Positions 5,127 to 5,507 of a stretch of 5,507 bases of DNA are shown here, one piece after another. The stretch covers positions 1-5,507 of the forward strand of contig JAEYXI010000555.1 in assembly GCA_023428515.1 (NCBI GenBank), read 5' to 3'. Within the stretch, counting starts at the first letter, position 1. Each line of letters opens with the position of its first letter. The notes beneath the pieces are model-generated. The model made no database searches. It saw only the letters and a list, made by a program, of their open reading frames with translations, and was not told the origin of the DNA. Made by a program: the position numbers and the translations under genes. Origin of the DNA: Pseudomonadota bacterium. Lineage in GTDB: Bacteria; Pseudomonadota; Alphaproteobacteria; Rhizobiales; Rhizobiaceae.

Positions 5127-5507
5127 GTCGCCCCCTCGCGCCGCGCGGCCTGGATGCCCCAGAGGGTCCCGACGATGCCGCCTGCCGAGGAAAGGAGCAT
5201 GATCCAGAGCAGCGGAGAGGGTCCGGACTGGGCGGTGATCAGCGCGCCCGCCAGCATGGAGAGGGCGGCGCCGCTGCCGATCTGCAGCGCACCCCCGAGC
5301 CCCGAGGCGGAGCCTGCCAGGTGCGGCTTCACGCTGACGATGCCGGCATTGGCGCTGGGCAGCGTCAGGCCGTTGCCGACACCGGTGAAGAACACCGGGC
5401 CGAACAGCGACAACGGGTGATAGACGCCGCCGGCGAACAGCGCGATTGCCAGCAGCATGCCGGAAACGGCGACGATATTGCCCGAAAGCATCATGCGGTT
5501 GAGCCCG
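5123..5507 (-). CDS. Major facilitator superfamily exporter, Bcr/CflA-like (C-terminal part; 5' end outside the window)
   Basis: The frame is open to the window edge, giving the last 128 codons plus one base; the ATG at 5494 is internal, as reading continues through GLNR before it. About four membrane helices are visible, matching the end of a 12-helix MFS protein of roughly 400 residues. FFTGVGNGLTLPSANAG and HLAGSASGLGGALQ match the Bcr/CflA drug-export family, where a glycine-rich helix with LTLPNA and an AGSAS motif are typical. Members export bicyclomycin, chloramphenicol or other small molecules by proton antiport. The C-terminus ends in a short basic tail (AARREGAT). The stop overlaps mobA by four bases, so the exporter is translated together with the cofactor genes. 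The substrate cannot be predicted from this fragment. Confidence 0.82.
   Translation of the reverse strand, partial: GLNRMMLSGNIVAVSGMLLAIALFAGGVYHPLSLFGPVFFTGVGNGLTLPSANAGIVSVKPHLAGSASGLGGALQIGSGAALSMLAGALITAQSGPSPLLWIMLLSSAGGIVGTLWGIQAARREGAT

Noticed and set aside
4075..5202. A 375-codon plus-strand open frame antisense to mobB, mobA and the exporter end
   Set aside because: It runs across three coupled genes on the other strand and has low-complexity, family-free sequence. The mob motifs on the minus strand are unambiguous.
1..5507. Search for tRNA, rRNA, CRISPR, insertion sequence ends, toxin-antitoxin or defence genes
   Set aside because: None is visible. Apart from the intergenic dyads, the window is densely filled by housekeeping-type genes in one direction, with no sign of recent transfer.

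Overview
The window looks like ordinary chromosome of a high-GC alphaproteobacterium. A Rhizobiales/Phyllobacteriaceae (Mesorhizobium-like) origin is my guess from GC-rich wobble positions, protein flavour and gene content; I ran no search. Every supported gene lies on the minus strand, so transcription runs from position 5507 towards 1.

In transcription order there are two blocks. The first (5507 to 3979) holds the C-terminal part of a Bcr/CflA-like major facilitator exporter, then mobA and mobB, which convert molybdenum cofactor to its guanine dinucleotide form. These three genes are joined by two 4-bp ATGA stop/start overlaps and must be one translationally coupled unit.

A 206-bp intergenic region (3773-3978) follows. 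It has several dyads, a weak candidate promoter and a GC-rich leader. The second block (3772 to 1) starts with a polar/basic amino acid ABC importer: a lipoprotein substrate-binding protein (2774-3772), a HisQ-type permease (1983-2696) and a HisM-type permease (1162-1986). The two permease genes also overlap by ATGA. Between the binding protein and the permeases is a 77-bp spacer with two adjacent hairpins, one resembling a terminator; it probably sets the high binding-protein to permease ratio. No ATPase gene for the importer is in the window. Next come a beta-hydroxyacid dehydrogenase of the NADP-type GarR/GLYR-like group (229-1098) and, one base after its stop, the start of an AlkD-like DNA alkylation repair protein that runs off the window.

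I found no RNA genes, CRISPR, mobile elements or phage genes, and no clear sign of an undescribed system. The most distinctive points are an Ala/Pro/Glu tether in the binding protein, holding a 20-residue duplication whose two copies differ only at wobble positions, and the double-hairpin spacer after that gene.
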